64,000 nt of DNA from Corallococcus silvisoli (GTDB taxonomy: Bacteria; Myxococcota; Myxococcia; Myxococcales; Myxococcaceae), in assembly GCF_009909145.1 (NCBI RefSeq), contig NZ_JAAAPJ010000007.1, positions 186,001 through 250,000 on the forward strand, written 5' to 3'. The translations under genes were made by a program, and so were the position numbers. Shown in pieces: positions 8,469 to 18,899 of this stretch. Below the pieces are notes generated by a model, which ran no database searches, had not been told where the DNA came from, and worked only from the letters and a program-made list of their open reading frames with translations. Position 1 is the first letter of the stretch; every line of letters begins with the position of its first letter.

Positions 8469-9425
8469 CTAGAAGGCGAAGCCCGCGCCGCCGTAGGGGC
8501 CCATGAAGCGGTCCACGTGCTGCACGCCATCCACGAGGCCCGCGTCGTCCAGGATGAGCCCGCGCCAGCCGCCGCGCAGCATGAGGGGGCCCAGGTGCAG
8601 CGCCACGCCCGCGCTCACGTCCAGCTGCCGGTAGGGGCCGAACGTGCCCTGCGCGCGCGCCTCCACGTCCAGCGGGCCCGCCACGCAGGCCTCGACGGAG
8701 GTGGCGAAGCTTGGGGCCGTGAGGGAGAGGTCCGGTGCGCTGGCGGTGGTGAGGCCACCCTCCAGTCGCCAGCGCAGGCGGTCCGTGGAGAGGACGGCCC
8801 AGGTGAGGTGCGCGGAGCCCAGACGGATGATGTCCGTGCCCGGCGTGCCGTCGTCGGTGGGCAGCGTCAGCTGCGTGCCCTGGACGTCGAAGCCCAGCGA
8901 TTGTCCCTCGATGCCCAGGAAGAGGTCCCCGGCGGAGCCACCGCCCATGGCGCCGACGTTGAGGCCCAGGCGCACGTCGAGCAGCGGGGTGGACCGCGCG
9001 CGCTCCACCGCCATGCGCGCGCGCGCCGCCGCGGCGCGGGTGACCCACAGGTCCGCGGCCAGCTCCGAGCCCGCCGCGCGCGCCTCGCTGTAGCTCGCCT
9101 CGCTGTAGTTCGCCGCGCGCGCCTCGCTGTAGCCCGCCTCGCTGTAGCTTGCTTCGCTGTAGCCCGGCGACACGTACGACGACGACGGGACGTCGCAGCA
9201 GTCGTCATCGTTGTCCGGCGGCGGTGGCGGAGTGTACGCGGAGGCCTCGTGGGGGCGGTCGGGCTGGATGGGCGTCGCGGCGTGGACCCGCGAGCCCGTG
9301 TCGTCGTCCTTCTTGTTGTCGGAGCTGTCCGGCGACTTCTTGCCGAAGCGGGCCTCCGCGGCGGGGGCGGCCAACAGCAGGCCCACGGCGACTCCGGCGC
9401 GCAGCGCAGGGGAAAAGGAAGGCAC
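8469..9425 (-). CDS. Outer-membrane beta-barrel-like protein, paralogue 2, with YSEA repeats
   Basis: 318 residues from GTG 9425. The signal peptide ends near residue 24 (LLAAPAAEA, before RFGKKSPD). Residues about 25-80 are Asp/Pro-rich with PPPPPDNDDDCC. Residues about 85-115 contain five YSEA units. The C-terminal about 190 residues parallel paralogue 1, with matching blocks LTAPSFATSVEAC, LMLRGGWRGLILDDAG and VDGVQHVDRFMGPYGG, and a final GFAF. It sits directly upstream of paralogue 1 on the same strand with 161 bases between, which indicates tandem duplication followed by divergence of the linker region. Function is unknown; an envelope location is inferred. Confidence 0.7.
   Translation of the reverse strand: MPSFSPALRAGVAVGLLLAAPAAEARFGKKSPDSSDNKKDDDTGSRVHAATPIQPDRPHEASAYTPPPPPDNDDDCCDVPSSSYVSPGYSEASYSEAGYSEARAANYSEASYSEARAAGSELAADLWVTRAAAARARMAVERARSTPLLDVRLGLNVGAMGGGSAGDLFLGIEGQSLGFDVQGTQLTLPTDDGTPGTDIIRLGSAHLTWAVLSTDRLRWRLEGGLTTASAPDLSLTAPSFATSVEACVAGPLDVEARAQGTFGPYRQLDVSAGVALHLGPLMLRGGWRGLILDDAGLVDGVQHVDRFMGPYGGAGFAF
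9082..9165 (-). repeat. Short coding repeats (YSEA units)
   Basis: Five copies of TCGCTGTAG (plus-strand orientation) occur at irregular short intervals and encode Tyr-Ser-Glu-Ala in the disordered linker of the second barrel protein. Imperfect expansion by slippage is the likely origin. Confidence 0.75.
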
Positions 9426-9499
9426 GGGTGGCTCCAGGGCAGGGGCGGACCCTCCGGCCGACGTGCGGACCCGTGGTTCTATTCAAAACACCCGCGCCT

Positions 9500-10357
9500 T
9501 CAGCGGCGGGCCGTCTTCTTCCCCTTGGCCTTCGCGAGGCGTTGGGTGGGCCTCGACGGCGGTTCAGTGCGGGCCACGGCCGCGCCCTCCGGCGTCACCG
9601 GCGTGGGCGACACCCTCAGCGTGACGCGCCGGTTGCTGGCGCGGTGGGGCGGGCTGTCGTTGGGGACGAGCGGCCGGTACGCGGCGTGGCCCGTGGCGCT
9701 CAGGCGCTCCGGGGCCAGCCCTTCGCGCTCGCCCAGGTGGCGCACCACCGCCACGGCCCTCGCGGCGGACAGCTCCCACGCGGTGGAGGCGGGCGCGGTG
9801 GGGAGCACCTCGTCGGTGTGGGACTCCACCGCCACGCGGTGGTCGGCGAGGAGGCCCTGGAGCACGCCCGCGGACTGCTTCAGCCACCGGGCACCCTCGG
9901 GGGTGAGCTCCGCGCTGGCGGGCGCGAAGAGGAGCCGCTCGGACAGCTCCACGCGCAGGGCGTCATCCTCCAGGTCCAGGGACACGTCCCCATCCTTGAG
10001 CGCGTCCTTCCATGTCGCGCCCAGGGCCGCCAGCGCCGCCTCGCGCCGCGTGTGCTGGGCCTCCGCGCTCCGGGCCTGGAGCTCCGCCGCGGCGCCGCCC
10101 CACTCCTGGGCCTGCTGCTGGCGCTCCAGCGCGCGCAGCCTGCGCTCCATGGCCTGCCGCAGCGTCTGCAGTTGCGCGACGTGGGCCTCGGACTCGGAGG
10201 CTTCGCGCTCCAGCTGCGCGCTCCGGGCCTCCAGCGCCTGGAGCGAGCGCGAGCCCAGCCACGCGCCCGTGGAGGCCAGTGCCACCGCGACGGCGAGCAG
10301 CCCCCAGGGCAGCCACCGCCAGCGTCTCCGCGCTGCTTCGGTCCGCGCGTCGTCCAT
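9500..10357 (-). CDS. Inner-membrane-anchored OmpA-domain protein with coiled coil
   Basis: 285 residues from ATG 10357; an upstream TTG would add 13 residues without benefit. After a basic N-terminus there is one membrane segment at about 17-37 (WLPWGLLAVAVALASTGAW). A coiled coil rich in Gln, Glu and Arg follows, about 40-125. Residues about 150-262 are an OmpA/MotB-type peptidoglycan-binding domain: LLFAPASAELTPEGARWL, VAVESHTDEV, WELSAARAVAVVRHL, GHAAYRP and NRRVTLRV. The C-terminus is basic (AKAKGKKTARR). The layout resembles MotB-like or gliding/motility stator-type proteins that tie the inner membrane to the cell wall, but no MotA partner is nearby. It lies between barrel proteins and a histidine kinase. 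Confidence 0.85.
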   Translation of the reverse strand: MDDARTEAARRRWRWLPWGLLAVAVALASTGAWLGSRSLQALEARSAQLEREASESEAHVAQLQTLRQAMERRLRALERQQQAQEWGGAAAELQARSAEAQHTRREAALAALGATWKDALKDGDVSLDLEDDALRVELSERLLFAPASAELTPEGARWLKQSAGVLQGLLADHRVAVESHTDEVLPTAPASTAWELSAARAVAVVRHLGEREGLAPERLSATGHAAYRPLVPNDSPPHRASNRRVTLRVSPTPVTPEGAAVARTEPPSRPTQRLAKAKGKKTARR

Positions 10358-10447
10358 GGCCCGCGAGGCTAGCGGTGCCCCGGGGGTGGGCGGCAAGGTG
10401 GGCGCCGTGCGACACCCCCGGAGGGCCCGCCGCGTGGCCCCACCGCG

Positions 10448-13045
10448 TCAGGCCGGGGCCGCTCCGGACGGTTTCTTCCACAGGGGCAGTCGCAGCACGA
10501 AGCGCGAGCCGGGGCCTTCCTCCATCGTCGGCTCCACGGACAGCTCGCCTCCGTGCGCGCGGGCGAGCTGCCGGGAGATGTAGAGGCCCAGGCCCAGGCT
10601 CGCGCGCGCGTGCGCGCCGGTGGCGCGGGTGAAGCGCTCGAAGATGCGCTCGCGGGCCTCCGGAGGAATGCCAGGGCCCCAGTCCCGCACGGCGATGACG
10701 GCCATGTCCCCGTCGCGCTCCACGTACAGCTCCACCGGCAGGCCCGGCGCGTACTTCATCGCGTTGGTGAGCAGGTTCATCAGCACCTGCTCCACGCGCG
10801 GCCGGTCCGCCTGGGCCACCACCGGCGCGTCCGCGTGCACCACCGCCACGCAGCCCGCGGTGGCCAGCGCGTCCTCCATCCGCGCCACCAGCGCGTGCAC
10901 CAGCGCGGACAGCTCCACCGCGCCCAGCTCCAGCGACATCTGCCCGGTGCCCAGCCGCGCCACGTCGAACAGGTGCGTCACCAGCCGCGTCAGCCGGTCC
11001 GCCTGCCGCAGCGCGCCCGCGAGCCCCTGGCCCAGCCGCTCCGACTCCTCCATCGGCACCTTGTCCAGCGTGCGCTGCAGGGACGACAGCTGCAGGTGCA
11101 GCGCGGACAGGGGCGTGCGCAGCTCGTGCGTCGCCACCGCCACGAACTCGTCGCGCGCGGCCACGGCCTGCTCCGCCTGCCGGTACAGCCGGGCGTTGTC
11201 CACCGCGAGCGCGGCCCTCCAGGCCAGGTCCTCCAGTTGGGACAGGTCGCGCGTGTTGAAGCGCCGCGTGGGGGAGCACGTCGCGGCGCTCACGATGCCC
11301 AGCGTCCGCCCGCGCGCCACCAGCGGGACGACCATCACCGAGCGCGGCATCAACTTCTCCACGATGTCCCGGTGCTCCTCGTCCAGGGCGAAGGCCCGCA
11401 CCGCGGCCTCATCCACCTCCGCCACCAGCGCCGAGCGGCCCGTCTCCAGCACCTGGCGCAGGAGCGTGTTGCTGCCGGGAGGCGGCGCGAAGGGCATCGA
11501 CTTCTCCAGCTGGGCCTGGAGGGCGTCGCCCCGGGCGCGGCGCTCCACGCGCTCCAGGTGCTCGCCGTCCTCCCCCAGCATGTCCACCAGGCAGTAGTCC
11601 GCCAGCTGCGCCACCACCAGCTCCGCGACGTTGCGCACGGTGGTGCGCCAGTCCAGCGACGTGGCCAGCCGCGTGGTGGCGTCCGTGAGGAAGCGCAGGT
11701 GGTCCTCCATGCGGCGCTGGTCGGTGATTTCGCGCACCACGCCGCCCACGCCCAGCAGCTCGCGGCGGGTGCGCACGGGGAAGTACGTGGCCAGGAAGGT
11801 GCGCGGCTCCGGGCCCGCGACGTACTCCACCCGGTCGTCCACCACGGCCACCTCCGAGGTCAGCACCCGGCGCAGCAGGTCCTGGATGGGGTTTCCCGCT
11901 TCGCCCATCAGCTCGCGCGGCGTGCGGCCCAGGTGCTCCTCCAGGGGGATGCCGTTGTTCGCCGCGATGACCTTGTTGAGCCGCACGTAGCGCAGGTCCT
12001 GGTCCACGAAGCCCATGCCCACCGGCGACGCGGCGAAGAAGGACTCCAGCATGGCCGCCGACGCGTCGCGCTCGCGCAGGGCCACCTTCGCCTCGCGGTA
12101 CAGCCGGGCGCTCTCCACCGCCAGCGCCGCCCGGCGCGCGAACTCCGTGGCGTACCCCAGGTCCCGCCGGGTGTAGCGCCGCGCGGGGGACACGGAGACC
12201 AGGTTGATGAGGCCGAAGCGGCGCTGCCCCACCGCCAGGGGCAGCAGCATGGTGGAGCGCGGCCCCAGCTGCTCCAGCAGCGCGCGGTGCTCGGCCGAAA
12301 GGGCCACCCGGTCCAGCCACCGGGAGGTGACGTCCGCCACCAGCACGGGCTTGCCCCGCGCGAACACGCGCGCCAGCGGCGTGTCCGAGTCCGTCCGCGG
12401 GGCGAAGGGCATCAGCCGCTCCAGCAGCTCCTGGCGCCGCGGGTCCCTGGCGCTGACCGCGAGCCGGTGCAGGTCGCCGTCGCCGTCCAGCACGTCCACC
12501 ATGCAGTAGTCGGCCCACTCCACCGTGGCCAGGCGGCCCACGGCCTTGAGCGTCGTCTCCCAGTCCAGGGACTCGGCGAGCAGCCGGCTCGCTTCGCTGA
12601 CGAAGAACTCCGCGCGCTCGGTGGCCTTGCGCTCCGTGATGTCCACGTTGATGTTCACCGCGCCCACCAGGTCGCCCTCCACGGAGTACAGCGGCGCCGC
12701 GGAGTTGAGGATGGTGTGCCGGGTGGCGTCGCGTCCGACGATGTCCACCTCCTCGTTGGAGACGGTCTGCCGGGTGCGCAGGGTGCGGGCCAGGGCCCAC
12801 TCCTCGCCGCTCAGCCGCTTGCCCGTGCCGGGCCAGTACGCCTCGAAGAGGCCGTAGCGCTCCAGGTTCATCTCCGCCAACGCGTCCGCGCCCCACAGGG
12901 CATCCGCGGCGGCGTTGGCCGCGAGCAGCCGGCCGCCCGTGTCCGCGATGATCACCCCCACGGGCAGCAGCTGCAGCACCGTGCGCAACCACTCATGTCG
13001 CACGGGCGTGGACTCCCCCAGAAAGGTGCCGGTTGGCTCGGACAT
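10448..13045 (-). CDS. PAS-GAF-PAS-GAF hybrid-sensor histidine kinase
   Basis: 865 residues from ATG 13045; the longer open frame adds a proline/glycine-rich stretch that is not protein-like. Approximate order: PAS 17-130, GAF 150-310, PAS 330-450, GAF 455-615, HisKA 625-690, HATPase 735-855. The two GAF domains are related to each other (both begin with a WxTTL/V block and contain DYCxVDxLxxDG). The phosphoacceptor is H640 in THELRTPL. The N box (LMNLLTNAMKYA), G1 (DWGPGIPPE) and G2 (GLGLYISRQLARAHGG) are intact, so it should be active. There is no membrane segment, so sensing is cytoplasmic. No receiver gene adjoins it, which is common for orphan myxobacterial kinases. Ligands are unknown. 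Confidence 0.9.
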   Translation of the reverse strand: MSEPTGTFLGESTPVRHEWLRTVLQLLPVGVIIADTGGRLLAANAAADALWGADALAEMNLERYGLFEAYWPGTGKRLSGEEWALARTLRTRQTVSNEEVDIVGRDATRHTILNSAAPLYSVEGDLVGAVNINVDITERKATERAEFFVSEASRLLAESLDWETTLKAVGRLATVEWADYCMVDVLDGDGDLHRLAVSARDPRRQELLERLMPFAPRTDSDTPLARVFARGKPVLVADVTSRWLDRVALSAEHRALLEQLGPRSTMLLPLAVGQRRFGLINLVSVSPARRYTRRDLGYATEFARRAALAVESARLYREAKVALRERDASAAMLESFFAASPVGMGFVDQDLRYVRLNKVIAANNGIPLEEHLGRTPRELMGEAGNPIQDLLRRVLTSEVAVVDDRVEYVAGPEPRTFLATYFPVRTRRELLGVGGVVREITDQRRMEDHLRFLTDATTRLATSLDWRTTVRNVAELVVAQLADYCLVDMLGEDGEHLERVERRARGDALQAQLEKSMPFAPPPGSNTLLRQVLETGRSALVAEVDEAAVRAFALDEEHRDIVEKLMPRSVMVVPLVARGRTLGIVSAATCSPTRRFNTRDLSQLEDLAWRAALAVDNARLYRQAEQAVAARDEFVAVATHELRTPLSALHLQLSSLQRTLDKVPMEESERLGQGLAGALRQADRLTRLVTHLFDVARLGTGQMSLELGAVELSALVHALVARMEDALATAGCVAVVHADAPVVAQADRPRVEQVLMNLLTNAMKYAPGLPVELYVERDGDMAVIAVRDWGPGIPPEARERIFERFTRATGAHARASLGLGLYISRQLARAHGGELSVEPTMEEGPGSRFVLRLPLWKKPSGAAPA

Positions 13046-13241
13046 TGGGCGCGGAGCCCCCTTCCCCCGCGGGAGTCCGTACGGTGGGTGCGCGGGAGGC
13101 CCTGGACCACCCGACCCGGGGGGGATCCGGCTTTCCGGGAGTTGGCACATCCCTGCGTCCAGAAGCAGGGGAGGGGCTTGATTCGCAGCGGCCAACGGGG
13201 CGTCATTCGAGGCTTTCGTTCAAGGCCTCAAGGACAGGTGG

Positions 13242-14090
13242 ATGGCGATTTCGTGCGTGGTGCTGGATTTCGATGGGACCTTCACGGACGTGCTGGCGGA
13301 GGGTGCGCCCTTCCTGAAGCACTTCCAGCAGGCGCTGTACCGGGTGCTGGGGCAGGACGCGACGGCCGCGTGGGACGAGGAAGTCGCCGCGCTGCATGAC
13401 GGCGTGGACCGGTACGGCTGGGAAGTCGGGGGGCGCATCGTCGCGCCGGCCACGGCGGACCCCTACCTGACGGCCACCTGCACCGCGCACCGGCTGCTCC
13501 AGCGCTTCGGCGGGGGCCAGGACGAGGCGGCGCGCACGGACACGGTGCAGACGCTCTACCGGGACGCGTACCAGCACTCGGCGACGGCCTTCAAGGCGGA
13601 GGCGAAGGAGGTGCTGGAGGCGCTGCTCGCCACGGGCCTGCCGGTGTCGGTGGTGACGAACGCGCACACGGAGCTGGTGGAGGCGAAGCTCACGCAGCTG
13701 GCGCCGAAGGGCCGCGAGCGGCTGAAGGTGTTCGGCGACGCGCGCAAGTTCCAGCTGGAGGACACGCAGCCCCAGGACGCGCGCTTCGACGCGCTCCCGG
13801 AAGCGCTGCACCTGGATGGCGTGCTGGGGCGCCCGGTGTACCTGCGGCGCGGGCGCTACTTCTCCGCGCTCAAGCGCATCTGGGACGCCACGCACACGGG
13901 CCCGGAGTCCACGCTGGTCGCGGGCGACATCTTCGAACTGGACCTGGCGATGCCCGCCGCGCTGGGCGCGCACGTGCAGCTGGTGGAGCGCGCCAACGTG
14001 ATGCCCTACGAGCGCGTCGCGGTGGAGCGCCTGGGCGCGCGCGGTGGCGCGGACAAGAGCCTGCGCGCCATCCTGCCCCGGCTGCGCTGA
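13242..14090 (+). CDS. HAD-family hydrolase
   Basis: 282 residues from ATG 13242, with AAGGACAGG just upstream. Motif I is VVLDFDGT with nucleophile D9 and acid D11. Motif II is VSVVTNAH, and VAGDIFELDL provides the motif IV acidic residues. A helical cap of about 120 residues sits between motifs I and II. HAD enzymes of this size are mostly phosphatases of small metabolites; the substrate is not predictable here. The gene is divergent from the large histidine kinase (196 bases between starts) and is followed 46 bases later by a small lipoprotein gene on the same strand. Confidence 0.85.
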   Translation: MAISCVVLDFDGTFTDVLAEGAPFLKHFQQALYRVLGQDATAAWDEEVAALHDGVDRYGWEVGGRIVAPATADPYLTATCTAHRLLQRFGGGQDEAARTDTVQTLYRDAYQHSATAFKAEAKEVLEALLATGLPVSVVTNAHTELVEAKLTQLAPKGRERLKVFGDARKFQLEDTQPQDARFDALPEALHLDGVLGRPVYLRRGRYFSALKRIWDATHTGPESTLVAGDIFELDLAMPAALGAHVQLVERANVMPYERVAVERLGARGGADKSLRAILPRLR

Positions 14091-14136
14091 GGCGCGCGGC
14101 CCGGGAGGCGTGAGGCTTCCATCTGGAACAGGGGGT

Positions 14137-14628
14137 ATGCGGATGCCGCGAAGCGCGAGGCTGGGGTGCTGCGTGCTCCTGGGGCTGGGAGCCCTGGGAG
14201 GTTGTGCCGGGACGCCGGAGCGGAGGGCCGAGTCCTCGCCTCCGGCGGACTGTGACTTCGCGTTCTACGAGGCGCGGGAGCCCACGCGCCCGTTCGAGGT
14301 CATTGGCGAGGTGCCGCTGACGACGAACGAGTGGATGAGCATGGACGGGCGCAAGGCGCTGCTCGCCAGGTCCGTCTGCGACGCGAAAGCGGACGGCGTC
14401 ATCCTGGGGCACCCGTCGGAGCGCAAGCTCAGCGGCAGTCGCCCCCTGCGCGAGTACCGCGCGCGGCTGCTGGTGTTCCTGGACAAGCCCCGGGCGGAGG
14501 CGGCTCCGGCGCCCGTGGAGGAGCCGCTGCCCCCGGGCACCGTCCCGGTGCCGGTGATGCTCAACGGGCTGACGGACGAGCTCACCGGGACGCAAAAGCG
14601 CACGGTGGACGCGGCCCCGGCGCCCTGA
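14137..14628 (+). CDS. Small lipoprotein of unknown function
   Basis: 163 residues from ATG 14137 (AGGGGG a few bases upstream; ATG 14143 is also possible). A longer frame starting inside the preceding gene is unlikely. The signal peptide ends in a clear lipobox LGGC (LGALGGCAGT). The mature part has two regions: about 60 residues with CDFAFYEAREPTRPFEVIGEV, then a Pro/Ala/Glu-rich tail after about residue 125. The phrase FEVIGEV followed by DGRKALLARSVCDAKADGVI resembles small outer-membrane lipoproteins with a YbjQ/heavy-metal-like fold, but I would not assign a function. Confidence 0.75.
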   Translation: MRMPRSARLGCCVLLGLGALGGCAGTPERRAESSPPADCDFAFYEAREPTRPFEVIGEVPLTTNEWMSMDGRKALLARSVCDAKADGVILGHPSERKLSGSRPLREYRARLLVFLDKPRAEAAPAPVEEPLPPGTVPVPVMLNGLTDELTGTQKRTVDAAPAP

Positions 14629-14640
14629 GCCTTCCCGGGC

Positions 14641-14682
14641 AACGAAAAGCCCCGCCTCCCAGGTGAAGGGGAGAGCGGGGCT
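14641..14682 (-). terminator. Rho-independent terminator after atpA
   Basis: AGCCCCGC (14648-14655) pairs with GCGGGGCT (14675-14682). On the minus strand the stem is followed by TTTTCGTT. It sits 41 bases beyond the atpA stop and shows that atpA is the last gene of its transcript. Confidence 0.85.
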
Positions 14683-14723
14683 GCTCGCACTGCACCGCGC
14701 GTGGGGCGCGAATCGACGGAGGG

Positions 14724-16271
<1,548 letters not shown>

Positions 16272-16491
16272 GGGCGTCTAGCGTCCTTGCGGAGGGGGCG
16301 GCCTGGGAAACGGGGAGGGCCGCCACGAATCTTGATGTACCGGGTGGCCCCCTATCACGCCCACCGGCCCCATCGCAACGCACCACGCGCCGGGGCCTTT
16401 TCCCACCCCGGGCCGCCCGTTATCGCGGACGTAAGCCGGTGCTCCGCGCCCCCTTGGGAGGGCGCCCTCCGGGGCCCGCCCGTCCGGCGGC

Positions 16492-17976
16492 TCAGGAGCC
16501 GGACGCCACCGGGCAGTCCGTCCTGGGCAGCCACACGATGAAGCGGGTGCCGTCCGCCGCCCCCGACTCCACGGAGATGCGCCCGCCGTGCGCCAGGGCG
16601 ATCTGCCGGACGATGAAGAGCGACAGGCCCAGGCCGTCGTCCGCGGCGCAGACCGCGCGGTGCTTGAAGGGCTCGAAGAGGGTGCCCTGGTACTCCGGCG
16701 GCACCCGGCAGTCCGGGTCATGCACCTGGACCGTGATGCCATCCCACCGGCCCTGAAGTTGGAGCACCACGGATGACGTCACCGGCCCGTGGTGCAGGGC
16801 GTTGCCCACGAGCGAATCCATCAGCTGGGTGAGCCGCTCCGCGTCCCAGGTGCCCTGGAGGTCGCCGCCGGTGACGAGCCGCAGGTCGCGGCCCGGGTGG
16901 GCCTGGCGTCGGTCCGCCACCACGCGCTCCGCCAGCTGTCCCAGGTGGACGGAGGTGGCCTGCACGGGCAGCCCGCCGGACAGCCGGGCGCGGGTGAAGT
17001 CCAGCAGCTGGCGGATCAACCGCTCCACCCGCCGCACGCCCTGGCCCACCCGCCCCACCTGCTCCGTCAGGGACTCCGGAATCGCCGGGGCGTGCTGGAG
17101 GGCGAGCACGTCGAAGTGGAGCCGCTGGAGCGGGGCCTTGAAGCCGTCGCCCGCCGCGTCCAGGAACTGCTCGCGGAAGTGCTCCATGCGCGTCAGGCGC
17201 TCCTCGGAGGCCTTGCGGATGCTCACGTCCCACACCGCGCCCAGCCGGACCGCGCGGCCCTGATAGGTGGCCGGACGGCCCATCACCTCCACCGGGATGC
17301 GGCGCCCGTCGCGGTGGAGGACCGCCAGCTCGTACGGGGCCTCCACGCCGCGGTCCATCACGTCGCGGGCGGGGGCGCGGAACTCCGGCGCCACCCACTC
17401 CAGGATGTTCCGGCCGATCATCTCCGCCGTCTCGTAGTAGCCCAGGAGGCGCCCCAGGCCGGGGCTTATCTCCAGGAACTGCCCGCGGTCGTGGAAGAAG
17501 TACCCGTCACAGGAGATCTCCACGATGGAGCGCATGTGCTCCTCGCTCGCGCGCAGCGCCGCCTCCTCGCGAAGGCGCGAGGAGTTGTCGCGCAGCAGCA
17601 GCAGCACGCCCGCCCCTAAAGACGCCGGCAGCGCGCTCACCGTGAGGTGGCGCAGCGTGCCCACCTCGCCGAAGCGGCCCGACACCAGCTCCTCCGCCAC
17701 CCGCTCGCCGGACTGCGCCCGCGCGAGCAGCGGCGACAGCGGCGGCGCCAGCCCCGGCCACGCCTCCGCCAGGAAGCGCCCCACGCACAGCGGCGACGGC
17801 CGGCCGCACAGCGACGCCAGCAGGTCGTTCATCCACAGGAAGCGGGAGTCCACGTCCAGCAGCGCCACCCCCCAACCCGGCGCGTTGAGCAACGCGCCCA
17901 GGAAGGGCAGGGTCTCCTCGGGAACCCCCGGGGTCGGAAGGGCTCCGGGAAGCCGTTGGAACACAGGCTGCGGCAT
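16492..17976 (-). CDS. PAS-containing sensor-kinase homologue lacking the phosphoacceptor His
   Basis: 494 residues from ATG 17976. Two PAS-like regions, about 20-140 and 145-257, are followed by a dimerisation/HisKA-like segment and a HATPase domain (about 375-490). The HisKA segment reads FLDAAGDGFKAPLQRL. Ungapped against the intact kinase at 36650 (LIAIVSHDLRNPLNAI), the phosphoacceptor His falls on D277. The G1 box is also changed (HDPDCRVPPEY, both glycines lost), but the N box (NALHHG) and G2 (DGLGLSLFIVRQIALAHGG) remain. It may therefore bind ATP without autophosphorylating, working as a pseudokinase or regulator, or it may be decaying. The two kinases share LLDFTRxRLxGGxP and GxWDAERLxQ, so they are close paralogues. 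It lies between atpH and atpA. Confidence 0.85.
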   Translation of the reverse strand: MPQPVFQRLPGALPTPGVPEETLPFLGALLNAPGWGVALLDVDSRFLWMNDLLASLCGRPSPLCVGRFLAEAWPGLAPPLSPLLARAQSGERVAEELVSGRFGEVGTLRHLTVSALPASLGAGVLLLLRDNSSRLREEAALRASEEHMRSIVEISCDGYFFHDRGQFLEISPGLGRLLGYYETAEMIGRNILEWVAPEFRAPARDVMDRGVEAPYELAVLHRDGRRIPVEVMGRPATYQGRAVRLGAVWDVSIRKASEERLTRMEHFREQFLDAAGDGFKAPLQRLHFDVLALQHAPAIPESLTEQVGRVGQGVRRVERLIRQLLDFTRARLSGGLPVQATSVHLGQLAERVVADRRQAHPGRDLRLVTGGDLQGTWDAERLTQLMDSLVGNALHHGPVTSSVVLQLQGRWDGITVQVHDPDCRVPPEYQGTLFEPFKHRAVCAADDGLGLSLFIVRQIALAHGGRISVESGAADGTRFIVWLPRTDCPVASGS

Positions 17977-18123
17977 GGGCGGGTCGTCTCGAAAAACGCG
18001 GGCTTGTCCGCGTTAGTGAGAAGTATACCCATTCCCGGAGCCGACGGGAAATACAGGTTTGACTAGGACTACGGGGCAACCCCGCCAACCCGGGACGTGG
18101 GCCGTACCGGGAGTGACAGCCGG

Positions 18124-18666
18124 CTACTTCAGCTGGCGGCGCATCTCTTCCAGCTGGGTGCGCAGGGTGCCGTCGTAGAGGGTGCCGCCGACCTGGGCGG
18201 ACACGCCGCCGAGGAGGGCCGGGTCCACGCGGGTCTCCAGCACGACGTTGCGCTGGGTGAGCTGCTGGAGGGACTGCTGGAGGCGGGTGACGGCGTCGGG
18301 CGTGAGCGGGACGGCGCTGGTGACCTGACCCCGGACGCGGCCCGCGCGGGCATCCGCCATGTCGCGGTAGAGCCGGGCGATGTCGGGCAGGTAGCTCAGG
18401 CGGTTGCGGTCCACCAGCAGGCGCAGCGCGTTGGCCAGCGCGGGCTCCGCGGTGACGGGCAGCGACTGGAGGACGGCCTCCACCACGCGGCTGCGCTGGG
18501 CGCGGCTGTAGGCGGGGTTGAGCAGCACGTCCGAAAGCTCGGGGCTCTTACCGACGACGTCGGCGAAGGCGTTGAGCTGCTCGGCGACCACGTCGGTGCG
18601 GTTGCCTTCCGCTGCGACGTCGAGGATGGCGCGGGCGTAGCGGCGGGCGATGGAGACGTTCACCAT
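18124..18666 (-). CDS. atpH: F1F0 ATP synthase subunit delta
   Basis: 180 residues from ATG 18666 (family length about 175-180). The N-terminal pattern is characteristic of the delta subunit: SIARRYARAILDVAAEGN, then LNAFADVVGKSPELSDVLLNP. The C-terminus has the usual VDPALLGGVSAQVGGTLYDG block followed by a short helix. Delta attaches the F1 alpha3beta3 head to the peripheral stalk. It is the first gene of a minus-strand set with the kinase homologue (147-base gap) and atpA, and is divergent from an Hsp70 gene (233 bases between starts). No atpF precedes it. Confidence 0.95.
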   Translation of the reverse strand: MVNVSIARRYARAILDVAAEGNRTDVVAEQLNAFADVVGKSPELSDVLLNPAYSRAQRSRVVEAVLQSLPVTAEPALANALRLLVDRNRLSYLPDIARLYRDMADARAGRVRGQVTSAVPLTPDAVTRLQQSLQQLTQRNVVLETRVDPALLGGVSAQVGGTLYDGTLRTQLEEMRRQLK

Positions 18667-18899
18667 GACGGTGGCGCCCTTAGCATGGGGCGTCCCCCAC
18701 GGCAATCATGCCGGCTTCGCGCGGTCCGTCCGTGGGAGCCGGGCCGGCCGGCGGGGGTGGGGAGGCATCCCTGTCCCCCACTGGGGCGGGCCAGCCCCTG
18801 TCCCCATCCGCGCGGGCCAGCGCCCGCCAGCCGACGCCCTGGGAGCATGAGGACTTGGCGGAATGGGCCCGTGCCCGTAGCGTGCGCTCCACCCTCGCC

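Noticed and set aside
16457..16470. 14-bp palindrome GGAGGGCGCCCTCC as a terminator of the kinase homologue
   Set aside because: It is perfect but has no loop or T-run. In a GC-rich spacer this can be chance, so it is mentioned only with atpA.
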